From positions 1 through 32,834 of the forward strand of contig JACUUL010000022.1 of assembly GCA_014859345.1 (NCBI GenBank): a DNA stretch of 32,834 nt, written 5' to 3'. Source of the DNA: Thermoleophilia bacterium. Its GTDB lineage: Bacteria > Actinomycetota > Thermoleophilia > BMS3ABIN01. The notes beneath the pieces are model-generated. The model was not told where the DNA came from and ran no database searches. It was given only the letters and a program-made list of their open reading frames with translations. Position 1 is the stretch's first letter, and each line of letters begins with the position of its first letter. Of this stretch, positions 6,765-15,202 are shown in pieces. A program made the translations under genes and the position numbers.

Positions 6765-7545
6765 GCGAGGCGGGCTCCAGATGCTCCTTTAACCGCCCTT
6801 TAAGGCGCAGGATGGCCTTGGTGTGAAGCTGCGAGACCCTGGATTCAGTGACGCCCAGGACATCGCCGATCTCTCGCAGAGTCAGGCCTTCGTAATAATA
6901 GAGGGCGATGACTACCTTCTCCCTCTCGGGAAGATTGGAGATAGCCTGGGCCAGCCGGTCCTTGATCTCGTTAAGGTCGATAACCGAAGCCGGGTCTCTG
7001 CTTTGCTTGTCCTCGATAGTATCGATGAGGGCAACCGATTCGGTACCGCTGCTGGAGACGGTCCATAACTCTTCCAGCGCTACTATCGAGCTCGAACTGA
7101 TGCGCGTCAGGGCCTCGTGGAATTCTTCCATGGTAAGCCCGAGGTCCTGTGCCAGCTCTTCATCAGAAGGCGCCCGGTGCAGCCGGTTCTCCAGCACGGC
7201 AGAGCTTTTCTCAATCCGGCGGGCCATGCTGCGCACCGAACGGGGCACCCAGTCAAGAGAGCGCAGTTCATCCAGAATCGCCCCTTTGATCCGGGTAATG
7301 GCGTACGTCTCGAACTTGATATTCCGCGAGAGATCGAATCGCTCGATGGCCCCGATGAGCCCTAACAGTCCGTAGCTGATCAGGTCTGACTCATCGACAT
7401 GAGAAGGAAAGTTGGTCCCCATCCGCCCCGCCACGTATTTCACCAGCGGCGCATACGTAAGGATGATCCGGTCCCGCGCCTTGGAATCGCCATTTTCCTT
7501 GTAAAGGCGCCAAAGCTCCAGTATTTCCTTATTTTCTTCGGGCAT
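6757..7545 (-). CDS. whiG: Alternative sigma factor, WhiG/FliA family
   Basis: 262 aa with the full sigma-70 layout lacking region 1. Region 2 runs through DESDLISYGLLGLIGAIERF and KFETYAITRIKGAILDELR (about 51-95) with DWVPRSVR just after. Region 3 covers about 105-165. Region 4 is LPEREKVVIALYYYEGLTLREIG and VTESRVSQLH (about 205-241), whose helix-turn-helix reads the -35 box. Placement beside dprA/xerC is the arrangement of WhiG in actinobacteria, and no flagellar genes are nearby, so the WhiG name is preferred over FliA. It probably shares a transcript with xerC (24-base gap). A cognate anti-sigma factor is not in the window. Confidence 0.88.
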   Translation of the reverse strand: MPEENKEILELWRLYKENGDSKARDRIILTYAPLVKYVAGRMGTNFPSHVDESDLISYGLLGLIGAIERFDLSRNIKFETYAITRIKGAILDELRSLDWVPRSVRSMARRIEKSSAVLENRLHRAPSDEELAQDLGLTMEEFHEALTRISSSSIVALEELWTVSSSGTESVALIDTIEDKQSRDPASVIDLNEIKDRLAQAISNLPEREKVVIALYYYEGLTLREIGDVLGVTESRVSQLHTKAILRLKGRLKEHLEPASLS

Positions 7546-7569
7546 ATCTATATCTTTTCCCTGCCGGCT

Positions 7570-8526
7570 TTACTTGTGCCGCGCCCGGGGATGAGAGCGC
7601 TCATATACCCGCCGCAGATGGGCCCCGCTCACCTGCGTGTAACGCTGGGTTGTGGAGACTGAAGCGTGGCCCAGCAACTCCTGCACGGCCCTCAGGTCCG
7701 CTCCTCCTTCCAGCAGGTGCGTGGCGAAACAGTGCCGGAAAACATGCGACGAGGTTTTTGTCTTGATGGCAGCCTTCCTTACATACTTTACAGTACGGCG
7801 GCGAATATCCGAAGTCCCCAGGCGTTTTCCGCGTGCAGAGAGGAAGAGCCATGGTGTCTTTTTCTTTTCCTGCCCTTCATTCACGCCAACCGGGAACAAT
7901 TGAGGCCTGCCTCTTTCCAGGTATGCCCTGACCGCTTCCAGGGCCATTTCGCCTACGGGAACCACACGGGATTTGTGTCCCTTTCCGGTAACTGTAACCT
8001 CTTCCACATCGAAGTCAAGGTCTGTGACCTTGATGCTTACCAGCTCCTCGCTTCGCAGACCGCAGCCATAAAGCAGCTCAAAAATCGCCCGGTCTCTTAG
8101 TCCCAGAGGGGTTCCGGGGTCGATGGCGTCCAGAAACTGCTGCACCTCGGCAGGCCTGAGTACTGCGGGCAGCTTTCTGGGCTGCTTGGGCGAGGAGAGA
8201 GATTCAGCCGGATTGAATCCCAGCAGCGCTTCAGAACGGCAAAAGCGAAAAAGGCCGCGCACTGCCGAGAGTTTCCTGGCGATGCTGGATTTCTCATAGT
8301 CCTGTCCGGCGAGAAAGGCTGCATAATTTCTCAGGAAGCGGTAATCGGTCTTACCCGGAAACTCCCGGCCGTCGGCGGCCACGAAGCGCAGAAACTGGCG
8401 GCAGTCACGCCGGTAAGCGACGATGGTCTTTCGGGAGCTGCCCATATGGACAAGCGTGGACAGATACCGCTCCAGAATCTCCAGGTCCTCTGCCCGGGCT
8501 TTTTCGGGTGTTTGTTCGGCTCCCAA
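7570..8526 (-). CDS. xerC: Tyrosine recombinase XerC/XerD type
   Basis: 318 aa. The N-terminal SAM-like core-binding domain is about 13-110. The catalytic domain has Arg158 (CGLRSEEL), Lys182 (TGKGHKSR), His261 and Arg264 (HVFRH), His287 (LLGHAS) and Tyr296 (TTQRYTQ), the complete active-site set. Xer enzymes resolve chromosome dimers at dif sites, and this length and position between dprA and the sigma gene fit the chromosomal enzyme rather than a phage integrase. A ten-residue lysine-rich stretch (about 217-226) lies between the catalytic lysine and HxxR. The start is TTG at 8526, with a stop close upstream and no clear ribosome binding site; translation may be leaderless. Confidence 0.9.
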   Translation of the reverse strand: MGAEQTPEKARAEDLEILERYLSTLVHMGSSRKTIVAYRRDCRQFLRFVAADGREFPGKTDYRFLRNYAAFLAGQDYEKSSIARKLSAVRGLFRFCRSEALLGFNPAESLSSPKQPRKLPAVLRPAEVQQFLDAIDPGTPLGLRDRAIFELLYGCGLRSEELVSIKVTDLDFDVEEVTVTGKGHKSRVVPVGEMALEAVRAYLERGRPQLFPVGVNEGQEKKKTPWLFLSARGKRLGTSDIRRRTVKYVRKAAIKTKTSSHVFRHCFATHLLEGGADLRAVQELLGHASVSTTQRYTQVSGAHLRRVYERSHPRARHK

Positions 8527-8740
8527 TGTAATTAACGATTATTCATTAATCAGGGACATGCGATAACCCCGGCAACGGGCATTAATGTGAATGCGATTCC
8601 CGGTAAGGCTTCATCCGGCCGGATCATATGCAATTGAAACGCTTAACAATAGTCCTTTCTTTCGACGTGATGGGGACGGCTTCCTTTTTCAGGTTGATTT
8701 CCAGCGCCGGCGGTCACTGGCAATGACTTTCCCCGTCATG

Positions 8741-9943
8741 CTAACGCGTGTAGCCACCAGCCGGGTCCCTGCGGGCAAGTCCCATAAGCTCCAGGGTCAC
8801 CAGAGCCGCGCCGGAACGGGCGCCGCTCAGACCCGTTTTCCGGGAAAGCGCGTCTTGGTGAACCGGCCTGACGTCCAGAGCCTCAAGGATTAACCGCTCA
8901 TCCGGCCCCAGGTCATGAGACGCCGCCGAAGAACCGTTTTCATGGCCAGACGGCGGCCTCCCACAGGCAGTATCCAGACCCAGATCCTCGAGCACGTCGT
9001 CCGCGCCGGCTATGGCCGGCGCGCCCACGCGCATCAGCCGGTGCGGGCCCCTGGACAGATCCGAGAAGATGCTGCCCGGCACCGCCCAAACCTCCCGCCC
9101 CTGCTCCAGGGAAAATTCCGCCGTGATCAGGGCTCCGCTTCTTTCCCTGGCCTCGACCACGACGACGCCGTCGGCCAGTCCGGATATAATCCGGTTGCGG
9201 GCCGGAAAACGCCAGGAGCGCGGTTCCTCGCCCGGCGGATATTCCGTCACAATGGCGCCATATTCGACTATCTGACGGTAAAGAGCAGTGTTTGACCGGG
9301 GATAGATCACATCAGCTCCCCCGCCGAGTACCGCTACGGTGCCGCCGTTTCCGGCTCTGACTGCTCCCTCGTGGGCGGCGGCGTCGATGCCCCGGGCCAT
9401 GCCGCTGATCACGCAAACCCCGGCCATTGAGAGGTCTCCCGCGATCACCCTGGCGGCGTCCAGTCCATACCGGGATGCGTCCCGGGCTCCGACTATGGCC
9501 ACCCGGGGCCGTTTCATGAAACCTTCGAGCTTTGTAATCGATCCCCGGACAAACAGCGCCGGCGGCGGGTCATGGATGCGGGCGAGGCGGGAAGGATACG
9601 CGGCATCCCCCAGCGCCACCAGTTCGATATCTTTTTCCTTCAATTCCTTATAGGCAGCCACAGGCCTGAATTCTTTCCGGAAAGTCAGGAGGCCGCAGGC
9701 CGCGGCATGCCCCACACCCAGCATGCGAACAAGCGCCTCGTCAGAGCTCTCCCAAATCTCCCTGGGCGTCATGCTCGCGGTAGGAATCCTGAGAGGCCAT
9801 CCGTGAGACGCCAACATGCAGGCAAGCCCCAGGGCGGCGGCGCGTTCGGGCCTCAGGTAATCACGGCGGTCAAGCCGGCCGTCCTCGCGACTGGAATTTG
9901 AGAGACGGCTGCTTTCGTCACTGCTGCCACCCTCAACGGCCAT
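8741..9943 (-). CDS. dprA: DNA processing protein DprA
   Basis: About 400 aa. The Rossmann-like core has AIVGARDASRYG, the SGMARGIDAAAH signature, GGGADVIYP, FPARNRIISGL and the segment RERSGALITAEF. A helical region precedes it and a winged-helix-like C-terminus follows. DprA loads RecA on incoming single-stranded DNA during natural transformation. The frame extends to 10021 inside comM; the ATG at 9943 overlaps the comM stop by 11 bases and is preferred for coupling. A gap of 214 bases separates it from xerC. With comM this is the usual competence-related pair. Confidence 0.93.
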   Translation of the reverse strand: MAVEGGSSDESSRLSNSSREDGRLDRRDYLRPERAAALGLACMLASHGWPLRIPTASMTPREIWESSDEALVRMLGVGHAAACGLLTFRKEFRPVAAYKELKEKDIELVALGDAAYPSRLARIHDPPPALFVRGSITKLEGFMKRPRVAIVGARDASRYGLDAARVIAGDLSMAGVCVISGMARGIDAAAHEGAVRAGNGGTVAVLGGGADVIYPRSNTALYRQIVEYGAIVTEYPPGEEPRSWRFPARNRIISGLADGVVVVEARERSGALITAEFSLEQGREVWAVPGSIFSDLSRGPHRLMRVGAPAIAGADDVLEDLGLDTACGRPPSGHENGSSAASHDLGPDERLILEALDVRPVHQDALSRKTGLSGARSGAALVTLELMGLARRDPAGGYTR

Positions 9944-11468
9944 TCCATCCCCGTCTGTCGATGCTCCTGTAGCTGATGGCCTCGGCCAGGTGGGCCGCGT
10001 CCAGCTCGTCCCGGCCGTCAAGATCGGCTATGGTCCGGGCCACCTTGAGAATCCGCTGGTGGGCGCGGGCGCTCAGGCCCAGCCGCTCCACGGCGCTTTC
10101 CAGCATCGCCATGGCGGTGCCGGTTAAAGGGCAGTGGCGGCTGGTCTGGCGCGATCCCATCTGCGCATTAAAGAAGATGTCCGTTCCGGCCAGCCTCGCT
10201 GTCTGGATTTTCCTGGCTCCGGCCACCCTTGCCGCAACCGCCGCAGAAGACTCGCTCCGGGAGGCAGACAGCAGTTCTCTCTTTGTGAGCGCCGGCACTT
10301 CCACCGCCACGTCGATCCGGTCCAGCAGAGGTCCGCTCAGGCGGGATCGGTATGTCATCACCTTTTGTGGCGGGCACAGGCATTGGTTCTGGGGATTGCC
10401 CAGATGACCGCAGGGACAGGGGTTCATCGCCGCCACCAGCATGAACCTTGCCGGGTAGCTGACTGACGCCAGCGCCCGGGAGATGGTGACCGCGCCGTCT
10501 TCGACCGGCTGGCGAAGAGCCTCCAGCGCCAGCCGGGAAAACTCGGGCAGCTCGTCAAGGAAAAGCACGCCCATGTGCGCGAGGCTGACCTCGCCCGGCC
10601 GCGGGGTCCGCCCCCCGCCTGCCAGCCCCACGTGCGAGATGGTGTGATGCGGGGACCTGAAGGGACGGGTGCTGATCAGCGGGCTGCCGTCCAGCAGGCC
10701 GGCGACGCTGTAAATCCTGGTCACCTCGATGGCTTCGCCGATCTGAAGCGGAGGCAGGATTGACGGTAGGCGCCTGGCCAGCATTGTCTTGCCCGAGCCA
10801 GGCGGGCCGATCATCAGCAGGTTGTGGCCACCCGCGGCGCAGACCTCGAGAGCCCGGCGGGCGTGCTGCTGCCCCTTGACCTCGGACAGGTCCGGATGAT
10901 GGCCGTTGCCTCCGGAAAGCAGGGAGGCGGTATCCACCGGTACGGGCTCAATGGACAGTTCACCCCGGAAAAAAGCGGCAGCTTGACCCAGATCGCGGAC
11001 GCCTATCACTTCCAGGCCGTCAACCAGGGCCGCCTCGCGGGCGTTGACTGCCGGCAGCACGATGCCTTTATAACCTGCCTGCCGGGCGCCTTCGGCGATG
11101 GACAGGGCGCCGTTTATGCGGCGGACACCTCCATCCAGCGATAGCTCCCCCACAACGCTGTATTCGGAAAGCAACCCGGACTTCAGCTGGTCAGAGGCCG
11201 CCAGCACCGACAGGGCGATGGGCAGGTCAAAGGCGGGACCCTCCTTGCGCACATCGGCAGGCGCCAGATTGACGGTAATACGCCTCAGGGGAAATTCGTA
11301 TCCGGAGTTGGCGATCCCGGCTCGCACCCGCTCCCGGGCCTCGCGCACGGCTACATCGGGGAGGCCCACCACGCTGAAGGCCGGCAGCCCCCAGCCCAGA
11401 TCGGTCTCCACTTCCACGGGACATGCATCCATGCCCAGAACAGCATGGCTTTGCAACCGGGCCAGCAT
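9933..11468 (-). CDS. comM: YifB/ComM family Mg-chelatase-like AAA+ ATPase
   Basis: 511 aa, full length. The N-terminal Lon-substrate-like domain contains GLPAFSVVGLPDVAVREARERVR as spaced blocks, and Walker A GPPGSGKT is at 221-228. Walker B is VLFLDELPEF, followed by an arginine-rich LDRIDV region. A cysteine cluster CPCGH...CLC in the chelatase domain may bind zinc. The C-terminal SARAHQRILKVARTIADL block is typical. ComM is a bidirectional branch-migration helicase used in transformation. The ATG at 11468 has AAGGAGTG seven bases upstream. Its normal neighbour yraN is 4.3 kb away, across the rhodanese island. Confidence 0.95.
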   Translation of the reverse strand: MLARLQSHAVLGMDACPVEVETDLGWGLPAFSVVGLPDVAVREARERVRAGIANSGYEFPLRRITVNLAPADVRKEGPAFDLPIALSVLAASDQLKSGLLSEYSVVGELSLDGGVRRINGALSIAEGARQAGYKGIVLPAVNAREAALVDGLEVIGVRDLGQAAAFFRGELSIEPVPVDTASLLSGGNGHHPDLSEVKGQQHARRALEVCAAGGHNLLMIGPPGSGKTMLARRLPSILPPLQIGEAIEVTRIYSVAGLLDGSPLISTRPFRSPHHTISHVGLAGGGRTPRPGEVSLAHMGVLFLDELPEFSRLALEALRQPVEDGAVTISRALASVSYPARFMLVAAMNPCPCGHLGNPQNQCLCPPQKVMTYRSRLSGPLLDRIDVAVEVPALTKRELLSASRSESSAAVAARVAGARKIQTARLAGTDIFFNAQMGSRQTSRHCPLTGTAMAMLESAVERLGLSARAHQRILKVARTIADLDGRDELDAAHLAEAISYRSIDRRGWNGR

Positions 11469-11710
11469 GCGTCATCACTCCTTTTTTCCGGAGGGATGCT
11501 TCCGCGGCGGGGACGGCAGACAGTTAAAGCGGGATTGTCAGGCTACCAGAAAACGCTGCCGGGGGAAAGCCGGCTCACTTTTTCCGGGCATCATAAGCGG
11601 AACGCCATGATGGAAGCAGCTGGCTGCAATCAGATGTAAAACGAGAAAAGGTCTCCAATCCAGGGCCCGACGGGCAAGTTCGGGTCACCCTGGCCGCACC
11701 GCGCTGAGTG
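11469..11710. other. Gap upstream of comM, no gene seen
   Basis: About 240 bases between comM and the palindrome. The comM ribosome binding site is at its left end. I see no convincing promoter or ORF; the comM promoter is presumably here because the upstream palindrome probably ends transcription from the rhodanese unit. Confidence 0.3.
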
Positions 11711-11758
11711 AAAACGAGAGGGGGACGGTCCCCGGCCGGGGACCGTCCCCCTCGTTTT
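11711..11758. repeat. REP-like long palindrome, probable bidirectional terminator
   Basis: GGGGACGGTCCCCGG (11721-11735) and its exact reverse complement (11736-11750) abut with no loop. AAAACGAG (11711-11718) and CTCGTTTT (11751-11758) extend the stem to 23 pairs with a two-base bulge (AG). The GGGGACNGTCCCC core with T-rich ends resembles palindromes found beside IS200-like REP-associated transposases; that resemblance is from memory. No transposase is present. The terminal T's on either strand would also make it work as a terminator for the minus-strand peptide gene at 11777. Confidence 0.8.
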
Positions 11759-11776
11759 GCTCTTTACGCGGCCGCC

Positions 11777-11908
11777 TTATCCTTCAGGCTGGCCCGGAAC
11801 CGCTACGCTACACTGCCAGTCGGGACACTCGAACGTGACGTCCCTCAGGTTCTCATGCCTGACGAGAACCGGCTTGGCATAGGGTTCCCGCGTTTTCCTG
11901 GTCTTCAT
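11777..11908 (-). CDS. Orphan RiPP precursor with lasso-type leader (43 aa)
   Basis: A 43-residue ORF with AGGAGA six bases before its ATG. Residues Tyr10, Pro13, Leu15 and Thr25 fit the spacing of the lasso-peptide leader pattern YxxPxLxxxGxxxxxT, with Glu at the usual Gly position. The preceding KTREPYAKPVLVRHENL region looks like the leader bound by PqqD-like recognition domains. The putative core after Thr25 is FECPDWQCSVAVPGQPEG: two cysteines five apart (28 and 33), one Trp, and a Pro/Gly-rich tail. It has no Asp or Glu at core position 7-9, so an ordinary lasso ring cannot form. It lies 51 bases after the large rhodanese gene on the same strand. No recognition, protease or cyclase genes are in view. 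Confidence 0.6.
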   Translation of the reverse strand: MKTRKTREPYAKPVLVRHENLRDVTFECPDWQCSVAVPGQPEG

Positions 11909-11959
11909 GCGGTCTCTCCTATGTTCGTCGATCATGATACTGGCTATCCCTTATCCTGC

Positions 11960-14900
11960 CTAGGGATATGTGTAGCCGTTTCCATCACAGTCCTCGGCGG
12001 AGCCGCTGACACTGGTCTTGAACGACGTTACGCCTCCCGGCACATCATACTTGACCGTGGCGGTGGCGCTGGTGCCGCCGGCGATATCGCCCACGCTGAC
12101 CGGAGTGGCGCTGATCAGCGATACTCCGTTCGTGGCGGTGGCGCCGGTGAGGGCCACGTTATAGGCCGTGTCAGCGCCGGTGTTGCCGACCTTGAGGTCA
12201 ACAGACAGCTCGCGCGCCGTGTAGTCGGCATAGCTGGCCCAGTAGACGTTGTCGGCTGCCAGATTCAGATCCGGCTGGCCGATAATGCCACAGCTGGCTG
12301 GGGTGGTGAAGCTGAACTCGGCGCTCTCGGCGCCATTGGCCCAGCCGTCGTAGGAGGTCACCTTGACGTAGTAGGTGGTGCCCTCTGCCAGACCCGTCAG
12401 GCTCACGGTCTTGTCGGCGTTAAGCACGGTGTCGTTGACGACATCCGTGTAGACGCCAGAAGCCGTGCCGTACTCCACCTTCATGGTGGCCGGCTCGTCC
12501 GCCACGCGGCTGATGTCGGCGCTGCTGGTTGTCACGTTGCTGGCCGACGGCGCCGTGGTTATGTTCGGCGCGTTGGTCTTCATCTTGGCGGGCGCACTCA
12601 GGCCGGCGGTGCTCAGCAGCGGCAGGTCGGCGCCGATGGCGAACTGCTGCTCGCCCTCGCTGCTGTTCCAGCGGGGGATGCCCCTGTTTATGAAGCCGCC
12701 GGGTATCAGGTCGTAGCCCAGCATCTTCAGGCCGATGTTGGTCATGCCGGCATGCTGGCTTCTGGAGACGATGACGGTTGACTTCAGCGGATCGAGGTTG
12801 CCGAGGCCGGCAGGGGTAAACAGCTCGTTGATCGGCACCTGGATGTTGTCGCCGTCGGTGCTGATGGTGCTTACCGCACCGGTCCTGACGTCCACCGACT
12901 GTTGGGCGCCGGCGATGGTGGCAATGTCGCTCTGGCCGTTGCCGACGTTGCCCAGGGTGGAGGCGATGGCCCAATTGGCCTTGCAGCGCACCAGCTCGGC
13001 GTCGGTGGCCGCCGACTCGCATTCAGGCGGCGGAGAAGTCGTGGGCAGGCTGAACCCTGCCGACGCCTCAGGCGCGCCGATGGGGTTGCTGGTGTCAAAC
13101 GCGCCCGGCAGGCCGTTGGTCCAGCCGATGCGTGAGTACTCCAGCTCGTAGACGTTAGGCGTAAGCGAACTGTCACTCGCCAGCACGCCCGGGACCTGGG
13201 CCAGGATGCCGAAGCCGCCTGAGGCCGGACCCGCGGTGTGTGAGGTGTTGCAGTAGACGACGATGTCGGTGGAGAAGCCGGCCGCCTCATGGGCGTCCAC
13301 CAGCTCTTTCACAGTATCGAGCGACGACTGCGAGTAACAGTCCTCATCATTGTTCCAGCGACAGCGGAAGCTGGTCCCCGGTATGATGTGGCTCTGCTGG
13401 CTCAGGTTATCGATAAGCACCGGGCGGTTGGCGGCGTCGTCGCCTTCGCCGAGCACGCCGGTGACGCCGTCGCATATGTCGCCCGAGCCGGCTGATATCG
13501 GCTGGTTGGTGCAGTCGAGCCCGGCCATGTCCTTGTTGGAGTCGAGCGCGTCGTGCAGGTCCTGCTTGCCGTAGATGATGCCGGCCTCGCCGTCCCTGTC
13601 CGGATCGAACTGCGGGCCGCTCCAGTAGGCCTCGATGTAGCCCCGCACCCTCTCCCACTGGCTGTCGAGAGTGGTGAGGCTGAACTCGGCGCCGCTCTCG
13701 GCGCCGTTGGCCCAGCCGTCGTAGGAGGTCACCTTGACGTAGTAGGTGGTCCCCGGCGTGAGGCCGGTGAGGCCCACCGTCTTGTCGGCGTTGAGCACGG
13801 TGTCGTTGACGACATCCGTGTAGACGCCAGAAGCGGTGCCGTACTCGACCTTCATGGTGGCCGGCTCATCGGCCACACGGCTGATGTCGGCGCTGGTCTC
13901 GGTGATGTTGCTGGCCGACGGCGCCGTGGTTATGTTCGGCGGCGTGGTGTCGACCAGGGACGCCAGACCGTCGCCGACAGCCTCCTGCAGCGGCAGGCTG
14001 TCGCCAATGGCGCTCTGCATCTCGCCCTCGGTGTTGTTCCAGTAGGAGATGCCGTGCCGGATGAAGCCGCCGGGTATCATATCGTAGCCGAGCATCTTCA
14101 GGCCCATGGCGGCCTGGCCGCCGTGCTGCGACACGGGGACGACGACGGTCGACTTCGACGGATCGAGGTTGCTCAGGCCAGCGGGGGTAAACAGCGTCCC
14201 TATCGGTATCTGGAGGTTGTCGCCGGCGGTGCTGATGGTGTTTATCGGCGTGGCGGCCCTGGTGTCCACCGACTGGCCGGCGCCGTCAACGGTGTCGAGG
14301 TTCGTCTGGCCGGAGCCGACGTTGCCGGCATCGGACTTAATGGACCATTCGGCCACGCAGCGCACCAGCTCTTCGTCGGTAGCGGCCGATGTGCAGGCGC
14401 TCGGCGCCCAGCCGGTGGCGGGGGCGCTGAAGCCGCCCGTCGACGTGTCGGGCGCACCGATGTCTCTGGTGTTGGTGAACGGGTCCTGCACCTGGTTGAT
14501 CCAGCCGACGCGGGACCACTCTATTTCGTAGACCTGGGGCGTCAGCGAGGGATCGCTCGCCAGGGCGCCGGGGACCTGGGCGAGGACGCCGAAGCCCGCC
14601 GTGGTCGGAGACGACGTGTGGGAAGTGTTGCAGTGGGCGAGGATGTCGGTGCTAAAGCCGGCCTCCTGGTGGCGGTCGACGAGGTCCTTTACTGCCGCGA
14701 CCGACGACTCGGTAAAGCAGTTGCCGCCGTCAGCGCCGCCGCTCCAGCGGCACCTGAAGCTCGTCCCCGGGATATGGTGGGCATTCTGCGACAGGTTGTC
14801 GATGATCACCGGCCGGTTGGCGGCGTCGTCGCCCTCATCGAGCACGCCGTCGATCGTGGTGAACGTGGCGGTAGCGAACGTTCGCTCGCCTGGGGCGGTG

Positions 14901-15154
14901 TTGCTCATGTCGCCGTTGGAGTCGATCGCGTTCCGCAGGTCCTCCTTCGGGAAAATGAGGTTCCCCGTGCCCGTCGCGTCACCGTCCCACTGGCCGCTGA
15001 AGTACGCCTCTATGTAACCCCGCACCGTTTCCCACTGGCTCGTGTCGAGCGCCCCGGCTTTCTGGACGCTGGCGCCCACAAATACGGATACAGCGATCAG
15101 CAATCCTAGAAGGACGATCGCCACTTTGAATAAAACGTTAGAACTTGCTTGCAT
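11960..15154 (-). CDS. Secreted multi-rhodanese protein with Fn3 and CARDB-like domains (1064 aa)
   Basis: Signal peptide or N-terminal anchor at about 8-36 (ending QKAGA). Two units follow, each a pair of rhodanese-like domains. Domain A has RPVIIDNLSQ..HHIPGTSF and an active-site-like loop CNTSHT (Cys175; Cys635 in unit 2). Domain B has SVDTRA/SVDVRT and a GYDMIPGGF..W ending, but its loop lacks the cysteine. Units at about 38-400 and 498-850 are each followed by an Fn3-like domain (about 404-496 and 861-951). The C-terminal domain (about 960-1055) is CARDB-like. Rhodaneses move sulfane sulfur; outside the cell the acceptor is unknown. No sortase signal or C-terminal TM is seen. AGGAGG lies just upstream of the ATG. 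Confidence 0.8.
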   Translation of the reverse strand: MQASSNVLFKVAIVLLGLLIAVSVFVGASVQKAGALDTSQWETVRGYIEAYFSGQWDGDATGTGNLIFPKEDLRNAIDSNGDMSNTAPGERTFATATFTTIDGVLDEGDDAANRPVIIDNLSQNAHHIPGTSFRCRWSGGADGGNCFTESSVAAVKDLVDRHQEAGFSTDILAHCNTSHTSSPTTAGFGVLAQVPGALASDPSLTPQVYEIEWSRVGWINQVQDPFTNTRDIGAPDTSTGGFSAPATGWAPSACTSAATDEELVRCVAEWSIKSDAGNVGSGQTNLDTVDGAGQSVDTRAATPINTISTAGDNLQIPIGTLFTPAGLSNLDPSKSTVVVPVSQHGGQAAMGLKMLGYDMIPGGFIRHGISYWNNTEGEMQSAIGDSLPLQEAVGDGLASLVDTTPPNITTAPSASNITETSADISRVADEPATMKVEYGTASGVYTDVVNDTVLNADKTVGLTGLTPGTTYYVKVTSYDGWANGAESGAEFSLTTLDSQWERVRGYIEAYWSGPQFDPDRDGEAGIIYGKQDLHDALDSNKDMAGLDCTNQPISAGSGDICDGVTGVLGEGDDAANRPVLIDNLSQQSHIIPGTSFRCRWNNDEDCYSQSSLDTVKELVDAHEAAGFSTDIVVYCNTSHTAGPASGGFGILAQVPGVLASDSSLTPNVYELEYSRIGWTNGLPGAFDTSNPIGAPEASAGFSLPTTSPPPECESAATDAELVRCKANWAIASTLGNVGNGQSDIATIAGAQQSVDVRTGAVSTISTDGDNIQVPINELFTPAGLGNLDPLKSTVIVSRSQHAGMTNIGLKMLGYDLIPGGFINRGIPRWNSSEGEQQFAIGADLPLLSTAGLSAPAKMKTNAPNITTAPSASNVTTSSADISRVADEPATMKVEYGTASGVYTDVVNDTVLNADKTVSLTGLAEGTTYYVKVTSYDGWANGAESAEFSFTTPASCGIIGQPDLNLAADNVYWASYADYTARELSVDLKVGNTGADTAYNVALTGATATNGVSLISATPVSVGDIAGGTSATATVKYDVPGGVTSFKTSVSGSAEDCDGNGYTYP
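12302..12574 (-). repeat. Fn3-coding repeat copy 2
   Basis: DNA encoding residues about 861-951 of the rhodanese protein. It is nearly identical in DNA and protein to the copy at 13667-13945 (offset 1371 bases over the central part), far more so than the rhodanese units between. Confidence 0.85.
13667..13945 (-). repeat. Fn3-coding repeat copy 1
   Basis: DNA encoding residues about 404-496; partner of the copy at 12302-12574. Differences are clustered at the edges and at the GLTPGTT/GLAEGTT turn. Confidence 0.85.
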
Positions 15155-15202
15155 ACCTTTCTCCCTCCTAATTCCCCTGTGGATGTGACCGGCATTTCAA
15201 AT

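Noticed and set aside
13553-15109. Long plus-strand ORF of 518 aa opposite the rhodanese gene
   Set aside because: It is a shadow caused by high GC in the antisense third position; the translation is Val/Gly/Arg/Ala-rich, without domains or a ribosome binding site, and the minus frame has clear domains.
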